Below are positions 54,660 through 64,000 of a stretch of 64,000 bases of DNA, piece by piece. A program made the position numbers and the translations under genes. The notes under the pieces were generated by a model, which saw only the letters and a list, made by a program, of their open reading frames with translations, was not told the DNA's origin and did not search any database. Source of the stretch: Hypomyces perniciosus (Eukaryota; Ascomycota; Sordariomycetes; Hypocreales; Hypocreaceae). How positions within the stretch are numbered: the stretch's first letter is position 1; every line of letters starts with the position of its first letter. The stretch spans positions 4,402,001 through 4,466,000 of the forward strand of contig SPDT01000005.1 of NCBI GenBank assembly GCA_008477525.1, in the 5' to 3' direction.

Positions 54660-56078
54660 TTAGCATTCTGGTGGCTCGGCAAAGGGGAGAGTTGCAGGTG
54701 GACTTACAATATCGACAACGCTGGAGTAGGTTCCACCGACGAGGACAATGATTCCAACAATGAATGACAGGCCGCTGAGGGCGGTGTGGACCAAGTTCTT
54801 CTTGTCCCAGATGCTGCCCTCCTTGAGGAGCATGTACCAGAAGACGGCAGGGAAGTAGTAAGTGAAGCCCGAGATGAACAGGGACGACGAAATGGACAGA
54901 AGGTCGGAGAAGAAGGGAATGGCCTCAGCGATGATCCAGGCGATGATGGTGATGATGACGACCAGACCCAACCAAGTCAGCCAGCCCATCTTGGTGTTGA
55001 TATAGCGAATGACCGAGTCCTTGAAGACACGGCCGTGGATGTATCGTCCCACAACGGTGGTGTTGATGGAACCGGAGATGAAGATGACAGGCAGACCGAT
55101 ACCGAAGGCAACCTTGGAGATGAGGGGACCAGCGGAGAGAAGGGCGGGAGACCTGACCTCAGGGCCGACAAAGCAGTAGACGATGGCACCAGTCAGAGTG
55201 TAAATAAAGATCTCGATGAGGCCGAGCGACCAGATGGACTTGACGTAGTCCTCAGGGGTGTGCATCTCGTCCATGAAGGAGAACTGGCAGATGGAGAAAC
55301 TGTAGGCAAAGACAATGTTGGAGATGGCAATGAAGGCCTCAGAAAAGGTCAAACCCTCCCTGGGCCAAGCGGACCAGGGGACCGCGGCCAGTCCACCGGG
55401 CGCGTTGCTAGCCGTGATACCGGTGGCAACCATGGTGATGAGGATGGCAGCAATGATGGAGACAAAGTCGATGTAACCCAGGATGGCGACCTCGGCAAAG
55501 GAGGGAGGGATGGCCAGGATGAGGAGGATGATGGCGGAGACAACACCAAAGACGAGAGAGCAAGCGCCGTTGGAAGTGATGTTGAGGAAGGCAATGGTAC
55601 CCGTCAAGCAGTGAGATCCAACAAGCAAAACCAGCTGAAGCACAAACATGGCACCGATAACCTCGTATCCGATCCGGCCAGCGACCAAGCGTCCAGCATC
55701 AGCATAGTGAGCGACGTGAGGGAACTTGAGCTTGACTCGACCAACGAGATCACTGGTGTAGATGGCGAGAAGACCGAGACCGACAGAGAGAATGACACCG
55801 GCAACCATGCCAAGAGTAGCGAAAGCGCTGGGCAGACTCAAACTACCGAGGGCGATAGCCTCAACAATGAGGACGACAGTCAGACGCTTCCATCCCAGAC
55901 GGTGGAAGTGTGCGGTACCCTCCTCTGCCTTTTGCTTCTCCATATCACTGACGTTGAGCTCGCGAGTCTCGCCGGCAACGGGGGCATCGTCGTCAAAAAT
56001 CGGGTTTTGCTGGACCTTCTTGGAGCCATCGCGCCCTTTAACAGAGTCCGTGGGCGAGGAAAAAGATGTATCAGACAT
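54660..56078 (-). CDS. Amino acid permease (AAAP family, Mtr-like)
   Basis: Single exon, 472 aa, about 11 membrane helices. A hydrophilic N-terminus of about 60 residues leads to FHRLGWKRLTVVLIVEAIALGSLSLPSAFATLGMV, the first two helices of fungal neutral/aromatic amino acid permeases of the Neurospora mtr type (Aa_trans family). HYADAGRLVAGRIGYEVIGA, SHCLTGTIAFLNITSNGACS, FAYSFSICQFSFMDEMHTPEDYVKS and GSINTTVVGRYIHGRVF support this. Plasma-membrane amino acid:proton symporter by family. Codon use is strongly biased to C-ending codons, suggesting high expression, and this bias creates a long spurious open frame on the opposite strand. The upstream leader (56079-56460) is purine/pyrimidine-skewed. 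Confidence 0.92.
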   Translation of the reverse strand: MSDTSFSSPTDSVKGRDGSKKVQQNPIFDDDAPVAGETRELNVSDMEKQKAEEGTAHFHRLGWKRLTVVLIVEAIALGSLSLPSAFATLGMVAGVILSVGLGLLAIYTSDLVGRVKLKFPHVAHYADAGRLVAGRIGYEVIGAMFVLQLVLLVGSHCLTGTIAFLNITSNGACSLVFGVVSAIILLILAIPPSFAEVAILGYIDFVSIIAAILITMVATGITASNAPGGLAAVPWSAWPREGLTFSEAFIAISNIVFAYSFSICQFSFMDEMHTPEDYVKSIWSLGLIEIFIYTLTGAIVYCFVGPEVRSPALLSAGPLISKVAFGIGLPVIFISGSINTTVVGRYIHGRVFKDSVIRYINTKMGWLTWLGLVVIITIIAWIIAEAIPFFSDLLSISSSLFISGFTYYFPAVFWYMLLKEGSIWDKKNLVHTALSGLSFIVGIIVLVGGTYSSVVDIVSPPATLPFAEPPEC

Positions 56079-57430
56079 GGTGGCGATTATTGGTAGATAT
56101 ATGGATGGATTAGATAGATGGCTCTGGTTATCTCAATGAATTGAGGGTGGTGTGTGGAGGGAAAAGAAGAAGATATTGTGGGTATCAAGTGGCAAGAGTG
56201 ACCGGCCGAGGAAGTCAGTCCCGAGTCTAGAGTGCCAACCAGGGCAGCAACAATGGAGAGTAGTTGTGAGAAAGAGTGGGAGGAGGAAGAGGAGGAGGGT
56301 GGGTTTTAAGAAGCCCTTGGGTTCGGGTTCTCAAGGTTGGAAGGGGAGGAGAGAGTTTGAGGGGGAGAGAATAGAGTTGATGGCAGAGTGTGGAGGAAGC
56401 AGAGGAGGAAGCTTAATATTAAATAAAGAAGCGAGAGATAAAGGGAACCCCAAACTCTCGTGTTGCTAGTATGTAATCAGTGGTCTATTATCTCTACTAG
56501 CTGGTCATTATTGCCCAGCCAGAAGGGAAAAGGAACGGGACCGAGCAAGGGAGCATGCATGCAGAGGTTGCGGACAACGACTAAGGCCATGGAGTGCATG
56601 AGATTCTTTGGTGGGCCGGGGTGGCCGTATGGATACTCGTCGTTGTAGTAGTATTAGTATTAGTGAGTGGATGGACTGGTGGCAGACCAGATGGACTCGA
56701 AACTTTTCTGGACGAAAGCATAGGCCTGGTCTGGTCTGCTCCGAGGAGAAGAGCCGTGCTTGGCGGGACTGGTGTGGCGGAAGAGACGATCTCTGGGGTT
56801 GAAACCTGAGTGACTCCACGATGACAGATATGGCCCTGGTACGTGCGCTAGACAAACAATGGCATTTACTCGGAGATGTGTAGGTCAGTTGGTAGTAGTA
56901 GTACTAGTAGACTCCCGACTTACATATCTCTTATCTCGATACTTGTAGAGTATTCGCAGACAACCAACCCGTAGAGAGGAGTAGTACATAGATGCTTCAC
57001 CCCATCGTGAGAGATACATACCCATACTGGATATCCCCAGATGAATACGAGTATGCACGAGTATGAATATCCTATCCTCTCTCATCGCTTACCCCGGAAT
57101 CTCCCCGCAAAATGAGACATCGTTGCTCGGCTTCCATTACTACTCGTAGCAGCATCTTCCGTCCTTCTCCGCATTCTGTATATTGCAGTACGTAAAAGCA
57201 ATGTCCGTTTACTCCAGAAATGAAACGGCACAAAGGTCAGCAATGTCCTCGTCATCGATCGACTGGGAGTAGTGTTGAGAGAGTAATTTGGTGGGTCTCT
57301 TAACACTGAAGGTTGCATGCAATCTAGTCATCCGGACAGGCCTCTTTTTCTTCCAACCTTCTTTTGGCCTTCCAGAGGCCCTGCTTCGGTGAGCCCCGTA
57401 GCGGACCCGCTGGAGCTGCGCAGCGCGTTC

Positions 57431-57478
57431 CACTGAAGTTCCCACTGAAGTTCCCACCGAAGTTTCCACTGAAGCTGC
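57431..57478. repeat. Four tandem 12-bp units
   Basis: CACTGAAGTTCC occurs twice exactly, then as CACCGAAGTTTC and CACTGAAGCTGC. No gene is attached to it. Confidence 0.85.
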
Positions 57479-58943
57479 ACACTGACCACTGATGGGAGGT
57501 ATTTTTTACTGATTTGCGGTTTTGATGTGTCAAGAGAGAACGAGCGACGACTGGGGGTGGCACTGAAATAATCCCTCGTTTCCGAGATGGGAGATTTCTG
57601 GGGGATAGGATATGATTCGTTGCGGGGGTTTCACTGAAAAGGTGCTGATGGCTGTCTCACTCCGGCTCTTCCTGTGGTATTCACATCACAGTTATCAGAT
57701 GCTGTCGAACATACTCCGTACAGAAGCCTCAGTTGATGAGGCTCTGCACAATGCGCGGAAATTTACTCACTACCGACAGGGAGGCTGCACACCATCTGCG
57801 GCACTCGATGCCGAAGGATGTGGCGCGCCAAGCAGCAGTGCCTAGACGGCCTACAGAGGCTCTTCAGAGCCCCCTAGAACCTTGGAAAAGCCGCCCTCAG
57901 GCACCGCACTGCACTGCACTACGAGTACGGAGTACACTGCACTGTGCTATGTTGCCGCTTTCAGCAGCTCCGCACAGCACCCACCATGCAGGGGCACCTT
58001 TTTGCCCATTGCTCGTATCCTCGGGCTTCGGATCTGCATACTGTCTGTACGAAGTCTCCGTATTCCGTACGTAAATCCAATCCAGGGCATCATGGTTCAT
58101 CATTCAGCCACCCCTTCTCCGAATCGCCGATCCCTGACTGACTGAGCCATGACCCATTTTTTTATTCCACCCCTCTAATCTGAAAGTCGCCTAGTCATGG
58201 AAGGACTTTTCTCTTCTTTTCTTCCAGATGTCTTCTCGAAGGCTGCCTAGAATAGGGGCCCCGTCTTTTTCTATTGACCTGATTGGGCTTACTATCAATG
58301 TGAGGCCCGCAATGGCCCGTAATGTCTCTCTCTGACTGTGACTGACCTGGCGCGCGGTTCCAAGAGCTTGCAAGGGCCTGTTCGGCATCCCCCAATACTC
58401 CGTAGTAGCCTACCCGCATATGCCCGATGATCAAAATGATTTCTGTATTGTAATTTCTTGCCATATTGCGAGCTGGTCGTTGTTGTATACTCGTAGTTGT
58501 TGGTTGTTGTCGTGATCATTATCATCATCGCCATCACCATGCTTTTTCTATCTTTCGTATCTTGTCGTAGCTCAAGTAAGAATCTTACTATGCATTGCTG
58601 TTCATCATAGGGGGTCCTCTCGGCTTCTCATTCTTACTTCCCGATCCGCCCGCACATCCCTGTTCAGGTAGGGTAGCATCATCATCATCGTCATGTTTCA
58701 TCCTCATCTGTGTCGGCAGGACCGGCCACAAGGGTCCGAAAGTCGGAACGAAAAAGTCTCGCCGCATTCTGCAAAACCCGACCGGCCAATGTGAGTTAGT
58801 GGCATGCATCGAACCATCTTTGCCATGTCCCGTCCCATTGCCCATGGCCATCTGTCCAGCATGAACCCCATTGTCCATTTCGGGATGGCCCTGCCGCATC
58901 AAACGGAATCAGGACCAGGGTCGAGACTAGCATGTACTCGTAC

Positions 58944-58957
58944 TACTCGTACGAGTA
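58944..58957. repeat. 14-bp palindrome built from TACTCGTA
   Basis: TACTCGTACGAGTA is perfectly self-complementary and combines two of the intergenic words found throughout the window. Confidence 0.7.
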
Positions 58958-59966
58958 CTCGCAGCTTCTGGTTACTCTGGAGAGTTGTGAAATTGCCTGT
59001 CGTCTAGCCCGGATCCGTGCTCTCTCGTGAAATCCGACGCACAAAGGCCCGGTCGTGTGGTTGGTGATGTCACCTGTGGCAGTACCCTCCCTGTATTATT
59101 ATTAGATACATATGTTCTATGTTGGCTCGACTACTAATAGTAATAGTAGAACGACAGGGCCAACATATAACAGTAAGACGGTCAGCATTTAGTTTTCGGC
59201 TTGACGGTGGGAGAAAATATGCAGTGGTGTTGTACTAGCAACATGATTAACATGCGCACCCACTCTTCCGGGTGTTATGAAAAGGCGACTCCGAAGCGTA
59301 GCATGTAGATATGTATTACGCATGCAGATCGCCACTTCCAACACGAAGATGTCGCCCGGTCCAAGTTTAAAGCAATGGCTTTAATATTGTGATTACCAGA
59401 GACGTTGCAGTCCAGTGGGGAATCATGGAATCATCTCGTCTTGATATCGGTCTTCGTCGTTCAGTGATTCGTTTGTTCTCTTCTGTTTGACAAGCAATAC
59501 TATTATTAGACGGAAAACGCAGTGAGAAAATGGGATGTTGCATCCGCATAACGCGTTTCCACGATCACACACATCAAAGTACCTCAGTTTCATTGAGGTT
59601 CAGAGTACACATACGTACCTTTTGCAATGGGTGCTCCTTTTTACAGGCGAACAGAGAAGATGAAGTTATCTTCCTCCAAGGGTAAAATAATCATTCATAG
59701 AGTCAATACAAGGGCGCAAGGGTGAGACAGCACGTGAGTAGTCATGGAAAGGCGCACGCAATTGATATCAAATTTCTTATCTTATCGGTATCCCATTTTT
59801 GTGTGGCGAGCATTGCCCCTCAACACCAAGGAAATCCATCATATGCCAAAATACCGGCACAAGAGTTGCGGAATCGTTCATCCACGTCGTTTCTCCGGTA
59901 AAACCGCCATCTATCAAGTAAAATCCACCACTTAGTTACCGCCAAAACCCCTACCATATCGCTGCC

Positions 59967-61400
59967 ATGGCAGCCCCGTCTTTGCAATCCGCAGACTCCT
60001 CTGCGCCGCCTCCGGCCATCGCGACTAAGCCAATCCACAGTCTTGTCCTCGATACTGGTCCGTTGATCAAGAACGACCCTCCAGCGAGCGTTCTCATAGC
60101 CCAGGCCGAGAAACTATACACCCTCCCCTGCATCATTTCGGAAATCCGCGATCCCGCCACCAAATCACGAGTGGAAACGACTCTGTTACCCTTCATCACA
60201 GTGCGATCTCCGAAACCCGAGAGCTTGAAGTTCATAGCGGAGTTTGCAAAGAAGACAGGCGATTATGGCGTGCTAAGTCGGCCTGATATGGAGGTTCTAG
60301 CCCTAGGATATGAGCTTGAGTGCGAGCGGAATGGCGGCGATTGGAGGTTAAGGAATACCCCTGGCCAGAAGGGCCTAAACGGACGGCCGAAACAAGACGA
60401 TCCCTCTTCGGAAGACGTAACAGCAAAGGATGAACAGAGCGAGGGTGCGCAACAGACTGAGCAAACAGAATCTGCCCCAGCGGCCCAAAATGGCGATGCA
60501 GAGGTTGCTGAGGAAAAGGAGGGCGAGACTCAGCCTGAGCCAGGAACCGAGCCCAGTCTTGAGAATGAAATCCAAAACTTGAGCCTGGAAGCATCCAAAG
60601 AGGAGGACCAGACCAAGACTTCAGAGGCAGAGCACCAGGAGAGCGTCACAGAACTTGATGTCGCGCAAGAGCCCACACCGGAGACTGATGCGCCCCAGGT
60701 CAACGGAGAAGCTGCAGAGCAAACCGCCGTGCAACAAGAAGCCGAAGCCTCAGAAGACGATGACGATGAGGGCTGGATCACCCCCTCCAACCTAAAAAAG
60801 CACCAAGCCCAGCACTCCGGCTCCGCCAGCGCCGGCCAAGCTCCCCAGAAGACCCTCCAAGCCGCCATTCTCACCTCTGATTACGCCATGCAAAACGTCG
60901 CCCTGCGCATCAACCTCAACCTCGTGACCCCTTCCCTCGCGCGCATCACATACCTCAAGAACTGGGTCCTCCGGTGCCACGGCTGCTTCACCGTCTCAAA
61001 GGATATGACCAAGCAGTTCTGTCCCAAGTGTGGCCAGCCTACGCTCACGCGCACGAGTTGCTCTACTGATGCACATGGCAATTTCAAGCTGCATCTCAAG
61101 TCCAACTTTCAGTGGAATAACAGGGGAAATGTGTATAGTGTGCCGAAGCCGGTACATGGCAGCTCAAATGGCAGGCTGCCCAAGAACGTGGGTGGCAAGA
61201 ATGGCTGGGGAAGGGATTTGATCCTGGCAGAGGACCAGAAGGAACACACGAAGGCCTTGGACGACCAGCGGAGGCTGCGCAAGAAGGACATCATGGATGA
61301 TGATTTCCTGCCCAGTCTGCTCACTGGCGATAGGTCAGGGCCAGGGGGCAAGATCAGAGTGGGAGCCGGACGGGCCATAAATTCGAGGCGCAAGCGGTAG
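59967..61400 (+). CDS. NOB1: NOB1, 20S pre-rRNA D-site endonuclease
   Basis: Single exon, 477 aa. Cuts 20S pre-rRNA at site D to give mature 18S rRNA in late cytoplasmic 40S particles. The N-terminal PIN domain is clear: SLVLDTGPLI with catalytic D29, ISEIRD, then TGDYGVLSRPDMEVLALGYEL with further acidic residues. An acidic Glu/Gln-rich linker (about residues 140-270) follows, as in other fungal NOB1 proteins. The zinc ribbon LRCHGCFTV...QFCPKCGQPTL supplies four cysteines, and the tail NNRGNVYSVPKP...GGKNGWGRDLIL is strongly conserved in eukaryotes. The final residues are basic (INSRRKR). It is tail to tail with NOP10 (269 bp between stops), placing two ribosome-biogenesis genes together. 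Confidence 0.96.
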   Translation: MAAPSLQSADSSAPPPAIATKPIHSLVLDTGPLIKNDPPASVLIAQAEKLYTLPCIISEIRDPATKSRVETTLLPFITVRSPKPESLKFIAEFAKKTGDYGVLSRPDMEVLALGYELECERNGGDWRLRNTPGQKGLNGRPKQDDPSSEDVTAKDEQSEGAQQTEQTESAPAAQNGDAEVAEEKEGETQPEPGTEPSLENEIQNLSLEASKEEDQTKTSEAEHQESVTELDVAQEPTPETDAPQVNGEAAEQTAVQQEAEASEDDDDEGWITPSNLKKHQAQHSGSASAGQAPQKTLQAAILTSDYAMQNVALRINLNLVTPSLARITYLKNWVLRCHGCFTVSKDMTKQFCPKCGQPTLTRTSCSTDAHGNFKLHLKSNFQWNNRGNVYSVPKPVHGSSNGRLPKNVGGKNGWGRDLILAEDQKEHTKALDDQRRLRKKDIMDDDFLPSLLTGDRSGPGGKIRVGAGRAINSRRKR

Positions 61401-61669
61401 ACAAATGGGAGGGCCAAAAAGGGAAAAGGGTATGGTTATGACATAGAAATGGCGGGTTAAAATAAGAATTGTAAGCCCCCTATTGGATGGGCTGTCTCTC
61501 TTTTTGAATATGCACACGATTTGTTGTATGTCTTTTCCAAACGCCAAGTGACCAAATAACGCCGACCCTCCTTCTACTCAATTCAAGAGTATTATCATCC
61601 CTCCTGCCATCGCATCTTCCCATCTCATCTCTGCGCCAAGAGCACAACAATCCGTCCGTTGTTCGGGAT

Positions 61670-61919
61670 CTACATTTCCTCTTCCTCTGCAAAAGCACAC
61701 GTTAGCGTCCCCGTTTTCTGGAACCAAGGAGAAAGAGAACCTACTCTGCTGCGTCAAGAGCAGTCCAAACCGCCTCTTCAGCGTGACCCTCTGCCGAGAC
61801 CACTTATCATCAGGCGAGAAACGCGCCGGATGCGCCGACTTGGTGACCTGTCCGTGAGCGACCTTCTTCAGCGTGTAGAGGCGGTTGCCATTGGCGTCAA
61901 GGGTGTACATGAGATGCAT
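61670..61919 (-). CDS. NOP10: NOP10, H/ACA snoRNP subunit
   Basis: Two exons on the minus strand: 61745-61919 and 61670-61686 (intron 58 nt, donor GTAGGT, acceptor TTGCAG); predicted 63 aa. Small nucleolar protein that binds the Cbf5 pseudouridine synthase in H/ACA particles. Nearly the whole chain is diagnostic: [40 protein letters not shown] and [13 protein letters not shown]. Removing the intron ends the protein neatly as QQKEEEM, the length expected for the family. Without splicing the frame would run on for over 50 unrelated residues. An upstream in-frame ATG at 62069 would add a 50-residue His-rich extension unlike any NOP10, so 61919 is the start. Confidence 0.93.
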
Positions 61920-62718
61920 CTTGCTCGATTCTTCGTGATCCCTGAGACGAATTGGGTATTTTGCGGGATTGCGACGTGGGAATTGGTGGTGCTTGGTTGG
62001 GTGGTGTTGACAAGCTTCGTGATGCTGGTTTGGTGCAAGAAAAAAATTCGAGACAGAAAAATCGGTCACGTGCGACGGCGTTTTATCGATAAGCTTTCAA
62101 CTGGCTAACCTAAAGACTTTGCAACTGCTTGAATAATCCGTATTAAAATCGTTTTTAAAATAAATGGAAATCTTTTATAAAAAAGAATTGAGATGATTTA
62201 CTTCAAAACATTCAGTTCATTCATTAAATTATCTTTCCTCACATCTGTTAGTGCATGGTTCTGATTCCCTCCGTTGTTGAGATACTTTGCCATAATATAA
62301 AATTGCGGGCATTGGATAACAACGTCTAAAATTAAGCATAGCATGAAAAATGATAGGTCTGTTGGTTTTTTCTCTCCCCCCTTTGAGAAAGGGGAAAAAC
62401 AAAACCAACTTCGAAAATGAGTACCTACAACATCACAGATAAAACGGACAAACATCACTAGCATGCATCACGAGAGCAGATATGAGACTTCTAAATGCTC
62501 ACATAGCTTCATTAAAGTTTTTAAAAAAAAGCCCAAAGACAACTTGAGCAATGAAAGAGACCGTGACCGACTTGAATCAAGCCGGGGCAAGACGTTGATC
62601 ATAAGAGGCTATCGAAAAGAGTGTGCAGAATGAGATTGAATGGTCACAAAACATGACCAATGTCAACGTCCAATTCCTCCACTTTTCAATCTGAAGAGTT
62701 GTTCCAACAACTTCCCCT
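61920..62718. other. NOP10 promoter and AdoMetDC 3' flank
   Basis: About 800 bp; 62110-62570 is distinctly AT-rich and probably includes the 3' untranslated region of the decarboxylase gene. No gene supported. Confidence 0.55.
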
Positions 62719-64000
62719 TTACATATCTTCGCCCACTCGGGCCCTCTTGTCACCGACCCATCCCTCGCGCTCGTAGAATCGGAAGACCAAGTCATAATCC
62801 TCAAAGTCATGCACAATGCGATCAACACGGCGGTATCCACGGACAGGATCCACAAGTCTCTGGGCAGCCAGGCTCCTGGCTTCATTGTCCCTGACCCCGT
62901 AAGGGTTGCCACCCTTGCCCTTGGCCTCAAAAAGGGTAACGCTAAATCGGCCGGGGTTGAAGATGCCAACCACATGCTCGATGATATCGGCGGTGGTGCG
63001 TCCGCTCTGACCGCCCGGCACGTTGGTCTCGAAGGAGGCAAATGAGAAGCCCTCCTCGGGCGTCACATGCACAGTGAAGTAATGCCCAGCCTTGTTCTTA
63101 TCCTCTTCCTGGCCCGACGAGGGTGCAGGAATGACACCGTTGGCCGAGAAGCCGCAAGGGCTAAAGAGATACGCGTCCACTCGGGCCTCGGGATAGACCG
63201 AGGTGGCATACACGTCGGAGAGCCCGCAACTCTCCGATACCACTGTTCCCAAAGCATGACCTTCCGTAGTCAATCCCTCAATCTCATTTGGCTTTTCGTG
63301 CAAGTCAGAGTCACCACAGTTCTCGAAGACATCGACTTCATCAAGTGGAGTAGTAAGTCCATTGTCGCGGGCCTTTTGAGCTTCAGCAGATAGCTTGTCA
63401 CTCGCGACCGCACTCGCGTGTGAAAGGTAAAACTGCTTCGCACTCTCAGGATCGAGGTCGGTCATCAGGATCTCGAGCGTCTCATCGCAGTTGTTGGCCA
63501 CACCCGGACCCATGTAATCCAAGCTAGCTGGAATGGAGAAACTGGCTGGCGCATGCCCGTCAATCTCAGACTCCGGGGTCAAAGGGGGCGTGATGGTCTG
63601 TTTCGGAGACGTAATGTAGAGGTACCAGTGATCCCCGTTCATCTTGCCCACCATATAGGCACTGCCTCCATTGAACGTGTCGTCCAGGTACTTGACCTCC
63701 TGCTTCCAGCTGCGGTGAGGACCGCGCTGCTTGTCGGGGAAGAGGAAGTTCTTGCGGCTATAAAAGACTCGGTACGGGGTTGCAACAGCATGGACGTCCT
63801 TGGCAGACCGAGCATTGTCGAAGGGAAAGCCAGCATGCTCAGCAGCGATATGGAGCAGGCGCTGCAGCCCAAGGAGAAGAGTAGTGGTGCCGCATGTCTT
63901 CAAGATGAGCTTGTGAGGGAAGACAAACATGCTTGACTCGGAAAGGAGGTAGGCGTCGACAGTGTCAGACTCAAGCACAGATAGAATTTTGCAATTGACC
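62719..64000 (-). CDS. SPE2: S-adenosylmethionine decarboxylase proenzyme, 5' end outside window
   Basis: The minus-strand frame is open from the stop at 62719 to the right edge (KILSVLESDTVDAYLLSESS is the first readable block), so the N-terminus lies beyond base 64000; the visible part is about 427 codons. It makes decarboxylated AdoMet, the aminopropyl donor for spermidine and spermine. The proenzyme cleaves itself at the Glu-Ser bond in YLLSESSMF, generating the pyruvoyl cofactor; the motif is intact. FVFPHKLILKTCGTTTLL and the later CGFSANG (with the catalytic Cys and Ser) and YFTVHVTPEEGFSFASFE confirm the family. An insertion of about 70 residues between YITSP and LDPESAKQF-like sequence, typical of fungal enzymes, is present. 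Eukaryotic genes of this family often have an inhibitory upstream ORF; it would lie outside the window. Confidence 0.94.
   Translation of the reverse strand, partial: VNCKILSVLESDTVDAYLLSESSMFVFPHKLILKTCGTTTLLLGLQRLLHIAAEHAGFPFDNARSAKDVHAVATPYRVFYSRKNFLFPDKQRGPHRSWKQEVKYLDDTFNGGSAYMVGKMNGDHWYLYITSPKQTITPPLTPESEIDGHAPASFSIPASLDYMGPGVANNCDETLEILMTDLDPESAKQFYLSHASAVASDKLSAEAQKARDNGLTTPLDEVDVFENCGDSDLHEKPNEIEGLTTEGHALGTVVSESCGLSDVYATSVYPEARVDAYLFSPCGFSANGVIPAPSSGQEEDKNKAGHYFTVHVTPEEGFSFASFETNVPGGQSGRTTADIIEHVVGIFNPGRFSVTLFEAKGKGGNPYGVRDNEARSLAAQRLVDPVRGYRRVDRIVHDFEDYDLVFRFYEREGWVGDKRARVGEDM

Larger units (their letters stand above)
56079..59966. other. 3.9-kb intergenic region
   Basis: The longest gap in the window, between the divergent amino acid permease and NOB1. 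I see no supportable gene. It holds a G/A-rich tract at about 56150-56400 (permease leader), a 4 x 12-bp tandem repeat at 57431-57478, GCACT repeats near 57907-57925, scattered TACTCCGTA/TACTCGTAG words (56630-56660, 56895-56915, 57712, 57925, 58390, 58490) and a 14-bp palindrome at 58944-58957. A non-coding RNA cannot be excluded from sequence alone. Confidence 0.5.

Noticed and set aside
54786..56096. Open frame of 436 codons on the plus strand
   Set aside because: It lies exactly opposite the amino acid permease exon. Its composition is extremely Asp/Gly/Glu-rich with no hydrophobic core, as expected when a C-ending codon bias removes stops from the antisense strand.
57209..57563. Minus-strand frames with repeated SVGT or NFGG units
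   Set aside because: Translations of the 12-bp tandem repeat; no start context, splice signals or other protein features.
61578..62069. 163-codon minus-strand frame including NOP10
   Set aside because: The N-terminal 50 residues and C-terminal 55 residues are not NOP10-like; a 58-nt intron and the ATG at 61919 give the normal 63-aa protein.

Overview
The window is nuclear DNA of a filamentous ascomycete (Pezizomycotina, most likely Sordariomycetes/Hypocreales; genus not determinable by eye). The reasons are short introns of about 55-135 nt with GTATGT/GTAAGT-type donors and CTAAC-type branch points, long intergenic stretches, Zn2Cys6 regulators, and a set of secreted carbohydrate enzymes and MFS transporters. 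No bacterial operons, CRISPR arrays, insertion sequences or convincing tRNA/rRNA genes were seen. Exon boundaries were worked out by hand from splice signals, reading phase and remembered family patterns; none was checked by alignment.

Layout. 0-9 kb: 3' part of a DHA2-like MFS transporter; secreted thioredoxin-reductase-like flavoprotein (-); SDR (-) divergent from a Zn2Cys6 regulator (+) with a striking inverted repeat between them; decayed DUF829/TMEM53-like gene. 9-22.4 kb: DAL5/TNA1-type MFS transporter; GH127-type enzyme (-); membrane GT2 polysaccharide synthase (-); membrane-anchored GH12 protein (+). 23.6-25.5 kb: broken S33/TAP-like alpha/beta hydrolase. 26.8-34 kb: sugar transporter (+); a bifunctional PLP ammonia-lyase/M20 amidohydrolase fusion (-); a regulator with three kinds of DNA-binding domain (+). 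34-41.8 kb: DAL5-type transporter (-) divergent from a GH31 gene (+), which converges on a Zn2Cys6 regulator (-). 43.6-48.3 kb: secreted GH2 exo-beta-D-glucosaminidase (+) and a third DAL5/TNA1-type transporter (-). 50.7-51.9 kb: ankyrin-repeat pseudogene. 52.6-56.1 kb: bacterial-type D-galactonate dehydratase (+) and amino-acid permease (-). 60-64 kb: housekeeping block with NOB1 (+), NOP10 (-) and S-adenosylmethionine decarboxylase (-, runs off the right edge).

The left 54 kb is accessory and catabolic in character, with three pseudogenes and one gene whose start is out of frame; the last 4 kb is conserved core. Intergenic DNA carries recurrent short words related to TACTCCGTA and TACTCGTAG that are nearly absent from exons. 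The most interesting gene is the fusion at 28967-31291, which joins in one polypeptide the two activities encoded by the adjacent bacterial genes ygeX and ygeY. The second most interesting feature is the CGG-N7-CCG inverted repeat with an extra half-site upstream of the regulator at 5648.
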